Origin: Cephalopachus bancanus
Taxonomy: Eukaryota > Chordata > Mammalia > Primates > Tarsiidae
DNA length: 64,000 bases
Assembly: GCA_027257055.1 (NCBI GenBank)
Contig: JAPVLO010000019.1
Location: forward strand, 15,426,501-15,490,500
Direction: 5' to 3'
Position numbers and translations under genes: made by a program. This document shows, piece by piece, positions 12,119 to 25,189 of the stretch. Numbering within the stretch: position 1 is the first letter of the stretch; every line of letters begins with the position of its first letter. The notes beneath the pieces were generated by a model. It was not told the DNA's origin and ran no database searches. It saw nothing but the letters and a program-made list of their open reading frames with translations.

Positions 12119-13284
12119 TGTGGAGGTCTAGCCCCCTACAAGGGTCGTGAGGTTTCCTGAAGGAGAGACAGATAGGCAAAAGATGAAAACATTATACTCG
12201 GACACCTGCTTCCTGAACAGATGACAATTTAATGTTAGTTAACACAGACCTTTTATACCATTCGTAAAGGGGCAAGACAAAGAAAATTCCTTCACATACA
12301 TATGCTTTCAAAGTTACCACCATCTAGCAGTCTAGAAGCGACAAACAAGCCAAGAACACTATGTACTTTTAGTTAATGAGTCTTTATCATAAAGCCAAAA
12401 ATGATAGTTTTAGTTCAAAGTCCCAAATTACAGTCCTTGAAATGTCTCAAGAAAGTTTCCAGGTGCAAAGTTCTCCATGTAGCAGAAGTTTTTCTCTTTT
12501 GGGCTTCTTATGACTTTCAAAGCTTCGTAATTGCCTTTCTTGTCCAGATGTCTTCGTTACTTATCTCTTATCCTGCAGTGTTTATTTCTAAAGAAAACTC
12601 AAAAGAAACTTTTAATGATGTTTCCCAGGCCCCAAGGTTGCTTTCTGTATTTAGTTAATTTATCATAAAAGTATCTAATTAATATATTATGAATTCAGTG
12701 AAAACCCACTCTATAAACATTTACTTAAAATCTTAACTATAGAATTAAGTAAAAACTTTAACGATTAATCTTTATCCTAAGTCTGTGAAAACAGTGTTAT
12801 AAATCACCTACATAACTTCTAGATAAGTGTTAGAACTTATAATGAATTCATAATGAACTTACTATAAACTTGTGCTTCTAAAAAACCTTATGTCTAAACA
12901 CTAAACTGCATAATTCTAAATCAAATAAGGAGTGAATATACTTATATCATTTATTACTTAAGCAATATCTAGTAACTTATAACCAAGTGAAAGAAAGCAT
13001 TCTTGATGTGCTTCAGAGTTTAACCCTTGCATGTGTAGAAAAGGCCAAGCAGCATAGTGGAAAAATGGAAAAATGAACCATGACATTCTCAGGTTAGCTG
13101 TGAGTACTTCACATAAACATGCCATTTTCTTCTTCCACAACTGCACAGAATTTCTTCGGCGGTACCAAACAGCAAAGGTGGAAGACAGAAGGGCCTCAGC
13201 TTCCTGGGCTTGCCCTGTGGCCTGGGGTCTTCGGCCCACCAGGACCCTGTCAATCGGGTGGGCCTCCAAGGCTGGCTCCCAACA
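12119..13284 (-). mobile_element. Solo LTR of a class II (ERV-K-like) retrovirus
   Basis: The 1,166-bp element reads, on the minus strand, from TGTTGGGAGCC to ...ACCTCCACA, so it has TG/CA ends. The TGTTGGGAGC start is shared with IAP-type class II LTRs. The flanks carry a 6-bp target duplication, CAGGCC (12,113-12,118) and CAGGCT (13,285-13,290); 6 bp is the class II size. The L1 ORF2 around it reads continuously once the LTR and one duplicate are removed, which fixes both ends. No internal viral genes remain, so this is a recombined solo LTR. The 144-codon open frame on the minus strand at 12,958-13,392 is incidental. Confidence 0.85.
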
Positions 13285-13887
13285 CAGGCTCAAGATAAAG
13301 GGCTGGTGAAAGATCTTCCAGGAAAATGGGTAACAAAAAAGAGTAGGAGTAGTTATTCCTACATCAGATAATATAGGCTTTAAAGAAAGCAATAACAGTA
13401 AATAAGGACACTGAAGGACACTATGTAATAATACCCATCAGCAAGAAATATCCATCTTGAATATATACTTACTCAACATAGGAGTGTGCATTTTTAGAAA
13501 ATAATTGCTTAATTTAACTAATAGAGCCCATAGCTATACAATTATAGTAAGAGACTCAGTGCCCTACTCACAGCCTTAAACAGATCATTGAGGTAAAAAA
13601 TTAACAAGGAAATCAGGAACCTTAACTTGCCACTCAACCAGTTGGTCCTAATAGACATATACAGAACAATTAACCCAACAACCACAGAATATACATTTTT
13701 CTCATCAGCACATGGAACATACACCAAGATTTAACACATACTTGAGCATAAATCGAGCATGAACATGAGCTTGAATCGAAATTTCAAAAGGTCAGAATCA
13801 TACGAAGCATCTCCTCAGCTCACAGTGGAATAAAAATAAATATCATTACCAATAGGAACCCCCCCAAACATACAAATATATGGAAAA

Positions 13888-14090
13888 TTTTTTTTTTGAG
13901 TTGGAGTCTCACTCTGTTGCCCAGGCTGGAGTGCAGTAGCATGCTCACAGCCACCCCAGCCTCAACCTCCTGGGCTCCAGCAGTCCTTCCACCTCAACTT
14001 TCCAAGTAGCTGGAACTACAGGTGTGCACTATCATGCCTGACTAATTTTTTTTTATTTATTGTAGAGACAAGGTCTTGCCAAGTTGCCAA
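13888..14090 (-). mobile_element. Alu, truncated
   Basis: Minus-strand Alu with a T-run, 'agttggagtctcactctgtt', 'cctcaacctcctgggctcca' and an end near 'aggtcttgccaagttgccaa'. Only the right arm and the inner part of the left arm remain. It interrupts ORF2 of the surrounding L1. Confidence 0.9.
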
Positions 14091-17000
14091 GAGAGGTTAA
14101 ACAACATGTTTTTGAATGACTTTGGGGTTAACACAGAAAATAAGGCGGAAAAAAAAAAAAGATTCCTGAAAAAAATGAAAGCAAAGACACAACACACCAA
14201 AATCTCTGGCATACCATAAAAACAATGCTGAGTGGGAAGGTATAGCATTGCATACTCATAATAAAGAAAATAGATCTTAACTAAATACTCTAACATTGCA
14301 CCTAAGGAAACTAGAAAGATAAGAATAATTGAATCCCAGAATTAGTAGAAAAATGGAGATCATTAAAATAAAGTCACAATTAAATGAAATAGATACCCAA
14401 AAGCCCATACACGGTATCAACAAGATAAAAAGCTTGTTCTTTGAAAGGATAAATAAAATTGACAAAACCCTGACCAGATTAATGAAAAAAAGAGAGAAAA
14501 TTTTTAAATAAACACAATTGAAAGGGAAAAGATGACGTTACAACTGATCCTGAAAAAATATAAAAGATTATCAGAAATTACTACAAACATCTGGATGTGA
14601 ATGAACTAGAAAATCTAGTGGACATGGAGAAATTCCAGGCATCACATAACCTACCAAGATTGAAAAGGAATAAATTGAAACCCTAAACAGACCAATAACA
14701 CTCCACGAAATTGACTCACTAATAAGAAAGCTTCCTGCCAACAAAAGGCCCTGGACCAGATGGTTTCTCAACTGAGTTCTGCAAGATGTACAAGGAAGAG
14801 CTGATATGAATTCTATTGAAAGTATTCCAAGCAATCAAGAAGGAAGGAATTGTTCCTGGCTTGTTCTATGAAACCAATATTATCCTGATACCCAAAATGG
14901 CAAAGACCCAACAAGGAAAGAAATCTACAGACTAATTTGCCTGATAATCATAGACGCAAAAATTCTCAACAAGGTTCTGGCAAATCACATGCAATAGCAC
15001 ATTTCAAGGATCATCTATCATAACCATGTGGGCTTCATTCCCAGGATGCAGGACTGGTTCGACATACACAAATCAATAAACATAATCACTTCACTTAAAC
15101 AGATGTAAAAACAAAAACCACATGATTATTTCATTAGGATGCAGAAAAAGCATTTGATAATATCCAACATCTCTTCTTGATAAAAACTCTCAGACCTAGG
15201 AATCTTATTTCCTCAAAATAAGAGCAAACTCACAGTCAACATTACATTTAATGGGAGGAAGTTGAAAGCATTCTCCCTATGATGTGGAATAAGACAAGGA
15301 TGCCCACTGAAATCCCTCCTATTTAACATAGTACTAGAAGTTCTAGTCAGAGCAATCAGACAGGAAAAATAAATTAGGGGTCTCCAAATAGGAAAAGAGG
15401 AAGTTAAGTTATCCCTCTTTGCAGATGATATAATTGTATACCTAGAAAACCCTAGTGAGTCTGTCAAAAACCTCCTCACACTGATAAACGATTTTGATTT
15501 TGGTAAAGTCTCAGGAAACAACATCAATGTGCAAAAAAGAGTTGCATTTCTATACACCACAAAAACAGGCTGAGAACAAATAAAAAACACAATCCCTTTC
15601 AAAATAGCCACACACAAAAAAACCCTCACCATCTATCTAACTAAAGAGGTGAAAGACCTTTACAATGAGAAGTACAAAGCACTGCTCAAAGAAATTAAGG
15701 ATGACACAAACAAATGGAGGAACATTCTACGCTTATTGACTGGAAGGAACAATATCATCAAGACATCCATTCCACCTAAGGCAATCTATAGATTCAGTGC
15801 AATCCCTATCAAATTACCACCATCATTTTTCCTAGATTTATAAAAGAAAATACAGATATTCATCTGGAAACAAAAAAGAACACAAATAGCTAAAGTGATC
15901 CTCAGCAAAAAGAACAAAGCTGGAGGCATTACACTTCCAGACTTCAAATTTACTGCAAGGCTACTGTAAACAAGACAGCATACTGGTACAAAAATAGGCA
16001 GGTAAACCAATGAAACAGGAAAGAGAATGAAGAAATAAAACCACAGAGCTTCAACTCATCTTCAACAAAGTTAATAAAAACAAACATCGGGGAAAGGAAA
16101 CTATACTTGCATATACTTTTGGGAAATTGGCTAACTACATGCAGAAGAATGAATCTGGACCCCTAACTATCATCAAATACAAAAATTAATTCAAAATGGA
16201 TCAAGGATTTAAATGTGAAATCTCAAACTATAAGAATCTTAGAAGTAAAACTAGGGGACACCCTCCTGAATTGATCAGCTTAGGATATAATTAATTCGTG
16301 TCCAAATCCTCAAAAGCAAATGTTGCAAAAACTAAAATTGACAGATGGGATATTATCAAGCTAAAAAGTTTTTGCACAACAAAGGAACCATCAAGAGAGT
16401 AAAGAGACAGCCCACAGAATGGAAACAATATTTGTAGGCTATGCATCTGACAAAGGCTTAACTCCAGGAACTATAAAGAACTCAAATGAAAATCAAAAGG
16501 GAAAAACAAATCAATAATCCCATTTGAAAGTGAGCAGAAATGAGGATACTTCTCAAAGAAATATGTCCAAGCAGCCAACAAACAGGAAAAAATGCTCAGC
16601 ATCACTAATCATCAGAGAAATGCAAATCAAAAGTACAATGAGATACCATCTCACACTAGTCAGGATGGTTATCATTAAAAAACAACAACAACACAACAGG
16701 TTTTGGTGAGACTGAGGAGAAAAGGGAACACTCATACACTATTGGTGAGAATGCAAGTAAATTCAACCTCTGTGGAAAGCAGTTTGGAGATTTCTCAAAT
16801 ATTTTAAGATAGAGTTACCATTTGACCCAGCAATCCCACTCCTGGAAATATACCCAAAGGAACACAAATTATGCTACCAAAAAAACCACCTGCAAACATA
16901 TGTTTATTGCAGCAGTAATCACAATAACAAAAACATGGAACCAACCCAGATGCCCATCAAATGTGGACTGGATTAAGAAAATGTGCCATGCGTACACATT

Positions 17001-17292
17001 GGGATACTATGCAGTCATAAAGAAGAACAAAATATACACACATGCACACATATATATGTGTGTACAGACAACACACACATGCGGGGATGCCAAAAATGTA
17101 TACACATTTTAAGTAGGATGTTTGCTCAAGAGATGGCATTAATCAAATGAATGCTAGTGTCACCATATGACAGGGAGGACAGTCAAAGAAAATGACAAAA
17201 GTATGGTTGAGCAAATGTAACACTACGCATTGCTACTGTAATTCAATTCAACTTTAAAAAGTAATACATAGATAACATCTCTTAAAATTTTG

Positions 17293-17593
17293 GGGGGCAC
17301 ACTGGGCTCGGTGGCTCACATCTGTAATCCCAGCACTTTGGGAGGTGGAGGCGAGAAGATTGCCTAAGGCCAAGGATTCACAATTAGCCTGGGCAACTTG
17401 GTGAGACCTCATCTCTACATTAAATAAAAAAAAAAATTAGCCGAGCATGGTGGCGTGTGCTTGAGTTCCAGCTACTTGGAAGGCTGAGGCAGAAGGATCA
17501 CCTGAGCCCCGCAGGTCAAGGCTGCGGTGACTGTGAGCATGCCACTGCACTCCAACCTGGGCAACAGTGAGACTCTGACTCAAAAAAAAAAAA
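17293..17593 (+). mobile_element. Alu, full dimer
   Basis: Complete two-arm Alu from 'ctgggctcggtggctcacat' to 'gtgagactctgactc' and an A-run. The right arm has the 'gctacttggaaggctgaggc' form typical of this window. Confidence 0.95.
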
Positions 17594-17625
17594 TTTTTTT
17601 TTTTTTTGTGGCATGCCCTATCCCC

Positions 17626-17652
17626 TATATATATACACACACACATATATAC
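17626..17652. repeat. (TA)n(CA)n simple repeat
   Basis: Short mixed TA/CA dinucleotide tract just beyond the Alu tail. Confidence 0.85.
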
Positions 17653-17654
17653 AC

Positions 17655-17935
17655 TATTTTGTTTGTTTTTCAACACTTGTGCAAATATCACACTTTCTTA
17701 TTTGCTATAGCTTTATAATAAGTCTTGAAATCTAGTGAAGTAAATCTTTATTATTACCTGGAATCCTTTTTCTACTGCCAGGGATATATCCTTTATATTT
17801 CTTTTTGGTGATGATCTGTTGGGCACATACAATCTTTTGTTTCCATGTGTGAAACACACTGTATTTCACTCTTATTCTTGAAAAAAATCCACTAGACTGA
17901 GCATGAAAGTTTGATTTCTAGCCTGACACTTTCTT
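17655..17935 (-). mobile_element. Old L1 ORF2 fragment
   Basis: Diverged minus-strand L1-like sequence ('ttgctatagctttataataa', 'gtcttgaaatctagtgaagt'). The remainder up to the next Alu is too diverged to place. Confidence 0.45.
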
Positions 17936-17974
17936 TTCTTTTTTAAAAATAAGCAAGTCTATTTTATTGTTAAA

Positions 17975-18264
17975 TTTTTTTTTTTAGTTGGAGTCTCACT
18001 CTTGCCACACAGGCTGGAGTGCACTGGCACGCTCAGGGCCACCACAGCCTCAACCTGCTGGGCTTAGATAATCCTTCCACCTCAGCCATCCAAGTAGTTG
18101 GAACTACAGATGTATGCCACCTCGCCCAGCTAGTTTTTGTAATTTATTGTAGAGACAAGGTCTCACCAAGTTGCCCAGGCTGTCTCGAACTTCCAGGTTC
18201 AAGTAATCCTCTTGCCTTGGCCTCCCAAAGTGCTGGGATTATAGGCTGAGGCACCACGTCTGGC
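17975..18264 (-). mobile_element. Alu, full dimer
   Basis: Minus-strand Alu from a T-run and 'agttggagtctcactcttgc' through 'cctcccaaagtgctgggatt' to 'ccacgtctggc'. It sits at the 3' end of the next old L1. Confidence 0.94.
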
Positions 18265-19024
18265 TAACTTTTTAATTAATATTATTTTTAATTGGCAAAC
18301 CATAATTGTATACATTTATGGTGCATAATGTGGTGTTTTGATATATGTATACCATGTGAAATGATTAAATCTACCTAATTAACATATTCCTCACCTTTTA
18401 CCTATATTTTTGTAAGACATTTGAAATTTACTTTGCTATTTTGTAATATGTAATGCATTATTATTGACTATAGTCATTCTGCTGAGCAATAGAAGTCAAA
18501 ACGTATTCCTATTGGCTACTGGAAACTTTGTACCCTTTGACCAACAACACCCTGATTACTCTCGCCTCATTCCTCTGGTAACCATCTACTTCTGTCAGTT
18601 CAACTTCATTAGATTCCAGATATGTATGCAAGATCATATGATATTTGTCTTTCTGTGCCCCGCCTATTTAGCTACTGTCCTCCACATTCACCCATGTTGT
18701 CACAAATGACAGAATTTCCTTCTTTTTTAAGACTGAATAGTATTATATTGTGTGTACATACCATGATTTCTTTATCCATTCATTTGTGATGGACACTTAA
18801 GTTGATTCCATGTAGTGGCTATTGTGAATAATGCAACAAACATAAGAGTTCACATATCTCTTGACATATTGACATATTCCTTTGGCTGTACACCCAGAAG
18901 TGGGAATGTTGGATCATATGCAAGTTCAATGTTTAGTTTTTTTAGAAACTTCCATACCATTCTTGGCTATACTGGTTTACATTCCCACCAACAAGGTACA
19001 AGAGTTTTCTCTACATTCTTTCAT

Positions 19025-19318
19025 TTTTTTTTTTTTTTTTTTGAGTTGGAGTCTCACTCTGTCACCCGGACTGGAGTGCAGTGGCCACTCCCAGCCACTG
19101 CAGCCTCGACCTGCTGGGCTCCAGCGATCCTTCCGCCTCAGCCTTCTAAGTAGCTGGAACTATAGGCACGCGCTACCACACCTGGCTAATTTTTGATTTA
19201 TTGTAGAGATGATGTCTCGCCAACTTGCCCAGGCGGGTCTCGAACCCACGGGCTTAAGCAATCCATTCACCTCAACCTCCCAAAGCGTGGGATTACAGAC
19301 TGGGCCACCAAGCCTGGC
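19025..19318 (-). mobile_element. Alu, first of a stacked pair
   Basis: Complete minus-strand Alu of the window's common type ('gagttggagtctcactctgt' ... 'gggccaccaagcctggc'). The target 'ttctttcat' lies before it (19,016-19,024) and directly after it (19,319-19,327). Confidence 0.93.
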
Positions 19319-19328
19319 TTCTTTCATC

Positions 19329-19331
<3 letters not shown>

Positions 19332-19371
<40 letters not shown>
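19332..19371. repeat. (ATT)n microsatellite, tail of an Alu
   Basis: About 13 ATT units form the complement of the A-rich tail of the Alu that follows, a typical birthplace for such a repeat. Confidence 0.95.
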
Positions 19372-19372
<1 letters not shown>

Positions 19373-19647
19373 TTGAGTTGGAGTCTCACTCTGTCACCCA
19401 GACTGGAGTGCAGTGACCACTCCCGGCCACCGTAGCCTCAATCTGCTGGTCTCCGGAGATCCTTCCGCCTCAGCCTTCCGAGTAGCCGGAATTACAGGCA
19501 TGTGCTACCACACCCGGCTGATTTTTTGATTTATTGTAGAGATGAGGTCTCGCTGCCCAGGCGAGTCTCGAACCCACAGGCTCAGGCAATCCATTCACCT
19601 TAGCCTCCCAAAGGCGTGGGATTACAGGCTGAGCCACCAAGCCCGGC
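19372..19647 (-). mobile_element. Alu, second of a stacked pair
   Basis: Complete minus-strand Alu next to the (ATT)n tail. The 15-bp sequence 'ttctttcatcttttt' lies before the tail (19,319-19,333) and after the element (19,648-19,662). Because the left copy is also the 3' target duplication of the preceding Alu, this one inserted later at the same site. Confidence 0.93.
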
Positions 19648-20605
19648 TTCTTTCATCTTTTTGATGGTAAACATTCTAACAGCTGTGAGGTGATATTTCA
19701 CTGCGGTTTTAATTTGCATCTCTCTAATAATTAGTGATGTTGAACATTTGTTCATGTATCTGTTAGTCATTTGTGTATCTTTTTTAGAGAAATGTCTGTG
19801 AAGTCCTTTGCCTATTTTTAAAATTGGGTTATTAGACTTTTTGTTAATTGAGTTGTTTGAACTTTTTTATGTTCTTATCATTAACCCCTCATCAGATGTA
19901 TATGGTTTGCAAACATTTTCTCCTACTCTATAAGTTGTCTCTTCACTTTGTTAATTGTTTCCTTTGCTGTGCAAAAGCTTTGAAGTTTGATGCAATCCCA
20001 TTTGTCTGTTTTTGTTTTTGTTGCCTGTACTTTGGAAGTTATATCCAAAAATTGTGTTGCCCAGACCAATGTCACGGAGCTTTTCCCCTATTTTCTTTCC
20101 TCTAGTTTTACAGTTTCAGGTCTTAAGTTCTTAGTCCATTTTGAATTCATTTTTGTCATTTTGTTAAGGATCAGATTGTATTCCTTTGCATGTGGCTAAC
20201 CGGCTATTGAAAAGACTCTTCTTTCTTCATTATGTGTCCTTTCTATCCTTGTCAAAAATCAACTGACCATAAGCATGTGGGTTTTTTCCTGGACTTTCTA
20301 TCCTATTCCATTGGTTGTCTATCCTATGGACTTTCTATCCTATTCCATTGATTGATATGTCTATTTTTATGCTCATACCATACTATTTTAATTTCAATTG
20401 CTTTATATTTTGAAATCAGGGCATATAATGCCTTCAGCTTTGTTCTTTTTGCTCAAGATTGTTTTGGCTGTTTGGATCTTTTGTGGTTCCATATAAATGT
20501 TAGTTTTTAAAATTATTGTCAAAAGTGACATTGGAATTTTGATAGTGATTGCATCAAATCAGTAGATTGCTTTGGGTAGTATGACATTTTAACAGTGACA
20601 CTTTC

Positions 20606-20978
20606 TTTTCTTTCAGGAAATTGTAGACTCATTTTTGGATTCTAGTGTTTCCACGAAGACATTAGTTCTAAGTCTCATTGTTTCTTATTTTAGATGATCA
20701 CAAATGCAGTGTTTAGACTGTATTTTTTTTCTGACTCTGAAGTTCATTATGTCATTTCTAAGTATGGATTTCTTTTATTTATTTTATTTAAGGATCAATG
20801 AGCTTCCTGGATTTGGTAATGTCAGGAAGGAAATTCTAGAGATTTCTTCTGCATTCGTCATTTTAAACATTGCTTTGCCACTTCCTTTATTCTATCTTTT
20901 GTTCATTGCTGAAACTTCAGTTGGAAACTTGTTGGACTGGTCCTTCAAGTACTTTAGTCTTAATTTTTTTTCATTGCT
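20606..20978. other. Unassigned stretch
   Basis: T-rich sequence between an old L1 and an Alu. It may be a very diverged LINE. I see no gene. Confidence 0.3.
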
Positions 20979-21268
20979 TTTTTTTTTTTTTTTTTTTTGA
21001 GTTGGAGTCTTACTCTGTCGCCCAGACTGGAGTGCAGTGGCCGCTCCCGGCCACCGCAGCCTCGACCTCTGGGCTCTGGTGATCGTTCCGCCTCAGCCTT
21101 CCGAGTAGCCGGAATTACAGACGCGCACTGCCACGCCCAGTTGATTTTTTTATTTATTGTAGAGATGAGGTCTCGCTGCCCAGGCGGGTCTCGAACCCAC
21201 AGGCTCAGGCAATTCACCACCTCAGCTCCCAAAGGCGTGGGATTACAGGCTGAGCCACCGAGCGGGGC
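20979..21268 (-). mobile_element. Alu, full dimer
   Basis: Minus-strand Alu after a 22-base T-run, with 'gtggccgctcccggccaccg' and an end at 'gagccaccgagcggggc'. It keeps many CpG sites, which suggests a relatively young copy. Confidence 0.95.
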
Positions 21269-24015
21269 TTCTTTGCATTTTTAATTTCTCCATCACCCTG
21301 CCATTTCTGGAGTTATTTTTCAAAACTGTCTTCTTGGGTAGTAATTCTTTTATTAGCATATATATGATATGATATAGAGGATATGAAATATATGATATAC
21401 TGTTTGACTCATATTGAGTTTTTGTTGTTTTATGTGTTTGAGAATTTCTATTTTCTCAAATCTGATTTTTTATTTTATGGACCTTGTCTCTTCCTATTGT
21501 TTTAATTTCTCTTTTTAAATTTTGTCTCTTTATTTATTGGCACAGCTCAGTCTTTGTATTTTATTTATTTATTTTTTGATATCTGCATTTTTCTTTCTTT
21601 TTTTTAAAAGATGTTAAACCTACCACTTTTATATTTTGAGACTGGTAATTCTCGTATTGGACTTGAGAGGTCTGATTCTGCTCACCGTGATTTCCATTGA
21701 CCCTCACACAGGGTGAAATTTTCCTAATATGTAGTCTGTGTTTGTGTGTACTCACACATGTGCATGCACACGTGAGCATAGTGTCTATTTCCTATGTACT
21801 CATTTCCTTAGAACTTTATCAAAGGGACAAAGTCCTGATTTCAAAATACATTGCTCCAGAGAGTGTTTATATTTGCTTCCTGATACGTGACTGGAATTTC
21901 CAGAGAGTTCTCAGAGTGAAGTTTTTCTGGACTATATAGTTTGTTGAATTCAGACAAAAGAACTCATGAGAAAGGATTAGTTTTGTTTATGAATTCTCTG
22001 CATAATTTCTTTTCTGACCCCAGTTCCAAAGTATAAGAAGACAAGTCTCCTTGCTGTACTTTTCTGAGTGTATTTCTAATTCACTTCTACCCCAGGTATG
22101 TGGCATTTGGGAACCCCAGCCTTATGAGAGGGTTTTCTACTATTATCTGAACCTTGGATGTGCTCTAGGCTTAGTTTCTGCCCCCCTCCCCCCATCCCTC
22201 AGCCAGGAGAATAACAGAAACACTAAGTTACCAGAGTTTGGCTCATGCCATCAGAGCTTACTGACTTTCCTTGATTCTTGCTTTCACTTTGTTTTTCACT
22301 AGTGAATATTTTCTATACTCTTTTCTTCTCAGTTATTGCTTTTAAAAGTTATTTCTTTAGGATATTTTATCTGGCACTTAAAATTGTTTTCAGTGGGATG
22401 GTTGTTTAAAAAGTCTGGTCTCCCATGCTGCAGGAAATAAGAATCTGACCATGGCTTTTTTCCCTCTCTGGTGATGACATGGAAGCTGGTCCTTGACTTT
22501 ACCCAAATTGTGAGCAACTATTTCTTATGGAGGTATAAGCAATAAAATGAAAAGGTACTGGTTGTGAAAAACAATGCTGTTCCTCAGATGTATTTAAAAC
22601 TTCATTTTGTAAGAAAAAAATCTACCGATGATATCATCAACTCTCTCCCATTTTAAAGTGATTAAGATGAACAGAGATTAATGTGAGGAAGAAAACATGA
22701 GTGTGATTGACCACAGGAAAAGCATGTTCTCAGCACAGTCTGTTCACTGTCCCTACAACTGTCAGATGTAATGAAGTACTTGAATATTATCCATTTTTCT
22801 ACGGGCAAAGCCAAGAAAATCATTTTCTTGCCAGTGTAAGAAATGTCTGTCCCTAATTTTTTTTGACTTAGTCTTTGCTGTTTTGCTGTTTAGGGGCTGT
22901 ATGAGAGACTTCTACTACTGGTAATATTATCTGACTCCATTCTGATAACGAATTAGACCTATGGCCCTATAGTTTGATAAATATTTTGCTTCTTTATTAT
23001 TATTTCCTTCTTCATGATGCAAAGACTGTGTCTAATTTGCAAAGTGGAGTATTAACTGCTGCTCTTTGCTCACTTTTGTTTAACCTACTCATTCTGGATG
23101 TCTGATCTTGTGGTCCTCTAATATGGAAGGGTCACATGCATATGCCTGTATTATCTATTTGTTTTTGTTTGTTCATTTGTTTTTTTAAATTTCTCTGTGA
23201 GTGATAAGTATAATTATGAGAACTAAATTACTGTGCATGATGAGAGTAATCTTACACAGAAAACCCTCCAAGGCTTTTGGCACAGAATGTTAATGCACAG
23301 ACAGGCTATGCATGAGATAATAGAGATATGTAGAGGCATGGGGAAGAGGAGAGCTTCCTCGTCTTTAAGGGCATTGGAATTAAATTTTTAAAAATACTCT
23401 GAAGGCTTCTGAGGGTCAGAATGAACTCTTGATGTCAGTGTAGGACCCAGGAATAATAGGGCCTTTAAGTCATAAGTCGAAGTAACACTTCAGTTTTTGT
23501 TATTCTTTCAGAAAGAGACATGTGATTGCCTAAGCGTTCTCCATGCACACAGAGAAGTCTGGGTGGGACTGCAACTGAGATATTCTTTTGGGAGTAGAAA
23601 GAATAACCTCTTCGCCATCCTTCTACTCTTCAGCTTTGTACAACATGTATAGTCTCTCTGTGCTTCAAGAAGCATCTTCTCTTACAGAATTCTCTTCTGG
23701 TCCTGCATTTAACTGGCTTCAGGCTTAGAACTGCCATTGCAAATGAAGCATAACTTTTTATAGTTATCCTTGAGAATAACATAATTTACATATCTTCTTT
23801 TCCTTCTTTTACATAATGAGGTTACAGGACACATTGGATCAATTCCCACTCTTGTCATAAGACTCCGAAAGGGAGCCTTTCTCTGCATTCCAGTACCACG
23901 CTTTGCCAAAGGCGTTGGTCATAATGATTGGATATATAACCTGGCCCCAAAAAACCAAGCCTGGGTGTTTGCACAAAATAAAAATCTAGATTTAATAATT
24001 GCTTAGTGCATAGTC
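21269..24015. other. Unassigned non-coding stretch
   Basis: No gene, RNA or clear repeat boundary is seen over about 2.7 kb. Parts of 21,300-22,350 are T-rich and could be an ancient LINE, but I cannot place them. A short TG-rich tract lies near 21,738-21,772. The open frames here are short and domain-free. Confidence 0.3.
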
Positions 24016-24310
24016 TACGATCACTGCATAATAAATTAGACAAAGCTTAGGAGCGTAAAACAACCACTGTTTATCACCTCAGTTCTTGTAAGTCAGAAAT
24101 ATCTTATCTGGATTGTTCTGGTTCAGTGTCCCCTATGAGGATGCAGTCAAGATGTTGGAAGGTGATACTGCTTATCTGAAGCTCTCAACTTGGGGAAGAT
24201 TTACTTCCAGACTGATGGTTGTTGGCAGGCTTCAGATTCTCTCCAGCTGTTGGATGGAGACCGGTTCCTTTTGTCTCCTAAGTCAATAAAACAAAATAAT
24301 CAACTGTTCC
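24016..24310 (-). mobile_element. Possible ancient MaLR/MLT1-like LTR fragment
   Basis: The order of 'ataataaattagacaaagct', 'gtaaaacaaccactgtttat', 'cacctcagttcttgtaagtc' and 'ctcaacttggggaagattta' resembles the reverse complement of the 3' end of an old mammalian LTR. The identification rests on recalled consensus features and is weak. No ends or target duplication were found. Confidence 0.35.
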
Positions 24311-25189
24311 TGTTTTAAGGCACTTGGTATAATTTGTTACTCAGCAGTAATAACTAACACTGCACTCCAATCTCTCAGTGTGTCATCTTTGAGCTTGTGC
24401 CTCAGGCATACTACCAGACTGGAAGATTCTGGGTACTTGGTAGAAGGGGTAGGTCCCTTGGTCATGTGCCATTTTTACTTTTGCTGTAAAGTGGATGCCT
24501 AGTTCTGAATTTTGTCATATGGGCTCTTGGGGTGATAAGTCCAGCATTCTGAGGGTCCTCAGATGGCGGCATCGGTTAAGGCTTTGTGAGCAGGAAAGGC
24601 AGCTGCTTACCAGAATGTGTATCAACCTCAATAAGACAAATAAGTGAAAATCATCCCATTCAGGGTGTTTGACTGATCTCTTTAAGGGATGGTTACGTGC
24701 AGAGGGCTCAGCATGGTCTAAACCGCTAACAGATCATACATCTAACAACAGTACCTAGATGAACTTTAGGGAGAGATAATCCATGCTGCTGTGACACACG
24801 TATACTCTCGCCCTCCATCAGACCCCAGTACCTGGGTTCATTGAGCAAGCACTGGGAGATGCAGAGTATGGCACACCTCCATCCTGACTACTTCATTGTT
24901 CACACTCTGCTGCTGTCATCGTCAGATCTCAGGCCCAATTTTCAGTACAGCTTTGGTTTCGGCTTTGGAAGATTAAAGACTTGTTAAGCACTGCTGTGAG
25001 GGCCTTCTGGTTTTCATGTTGCCCCATAAATTCACACTTGACAGATATGAGTACATCATTTTCTTTCTTCACACTTAACCACCAGACATTAATCCTTGTT
25101 GCCCCCTGGCCAGAAAATGATCCAATTCTATAACCTCATGTGAGAGAGTGCTTCTTAGAACTACTTTCAGTACTAACTATTACAGTCAT
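24311..25189. other. Unassigned stretch
   Basis: Moderate-GC sequence without a recognisable gene. It could include decayed internal ERV sequence, but I cannot support that. Confidence 0.25.

Larger units (their letters stand above)
9831..17270 (+). mobile_element. Near full-length degraded L1, split by an LTR and an Alu
   Basis: A GC-richer 5' UTR-like part (about 9,831-10,950) is followed by ORF1 remnants (its C-terminal part is recognisable at about 11,660-11,780, 'aagaattttctatcctgcca'). ORF2 runs from about 11,990 to about 17,030, with the RT catalytic codons for FADD intact at 15,418-15,429, and a 3' UTR ends near 17,270. Removing the solo LTR (12,119-13,284) and the Alu (13,888-14,090) leaves about 6.1 kb, the usual L1 length. 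Many frameshifts and stops break both reading frames, so it is not active. I could not define the target duplication. Confidence 0.8.
18265..20605 (-). mobile_element. Old L1 (3' UTR and late ORF2), carrying two stacked Alus
   Basis: Reading plus to minus, an L1 3' UTR ('tgatatatgtataccatgtg', 'gattaaatctacctaattaa') is followed by ORF2 from its C-terminus inward ('ccacattcacccatgttgtc', 'tggctattgtgaataatgca'), which resumes after the Alus ('aacatttgttcatgtatctg', 'aagattgttttggctgtttg'). Stops are frequent. Similarity fades near 20,605, which is taken as the 5' truncation point. Confidence 0.75.

Noticed and set aside
12958..13392. A 144-codon minus-strand open frame as a novel gene
   Set aside because: It crosses the end of the solo LTR into L1 sequence and has no recognisable domain, so it is incidental.
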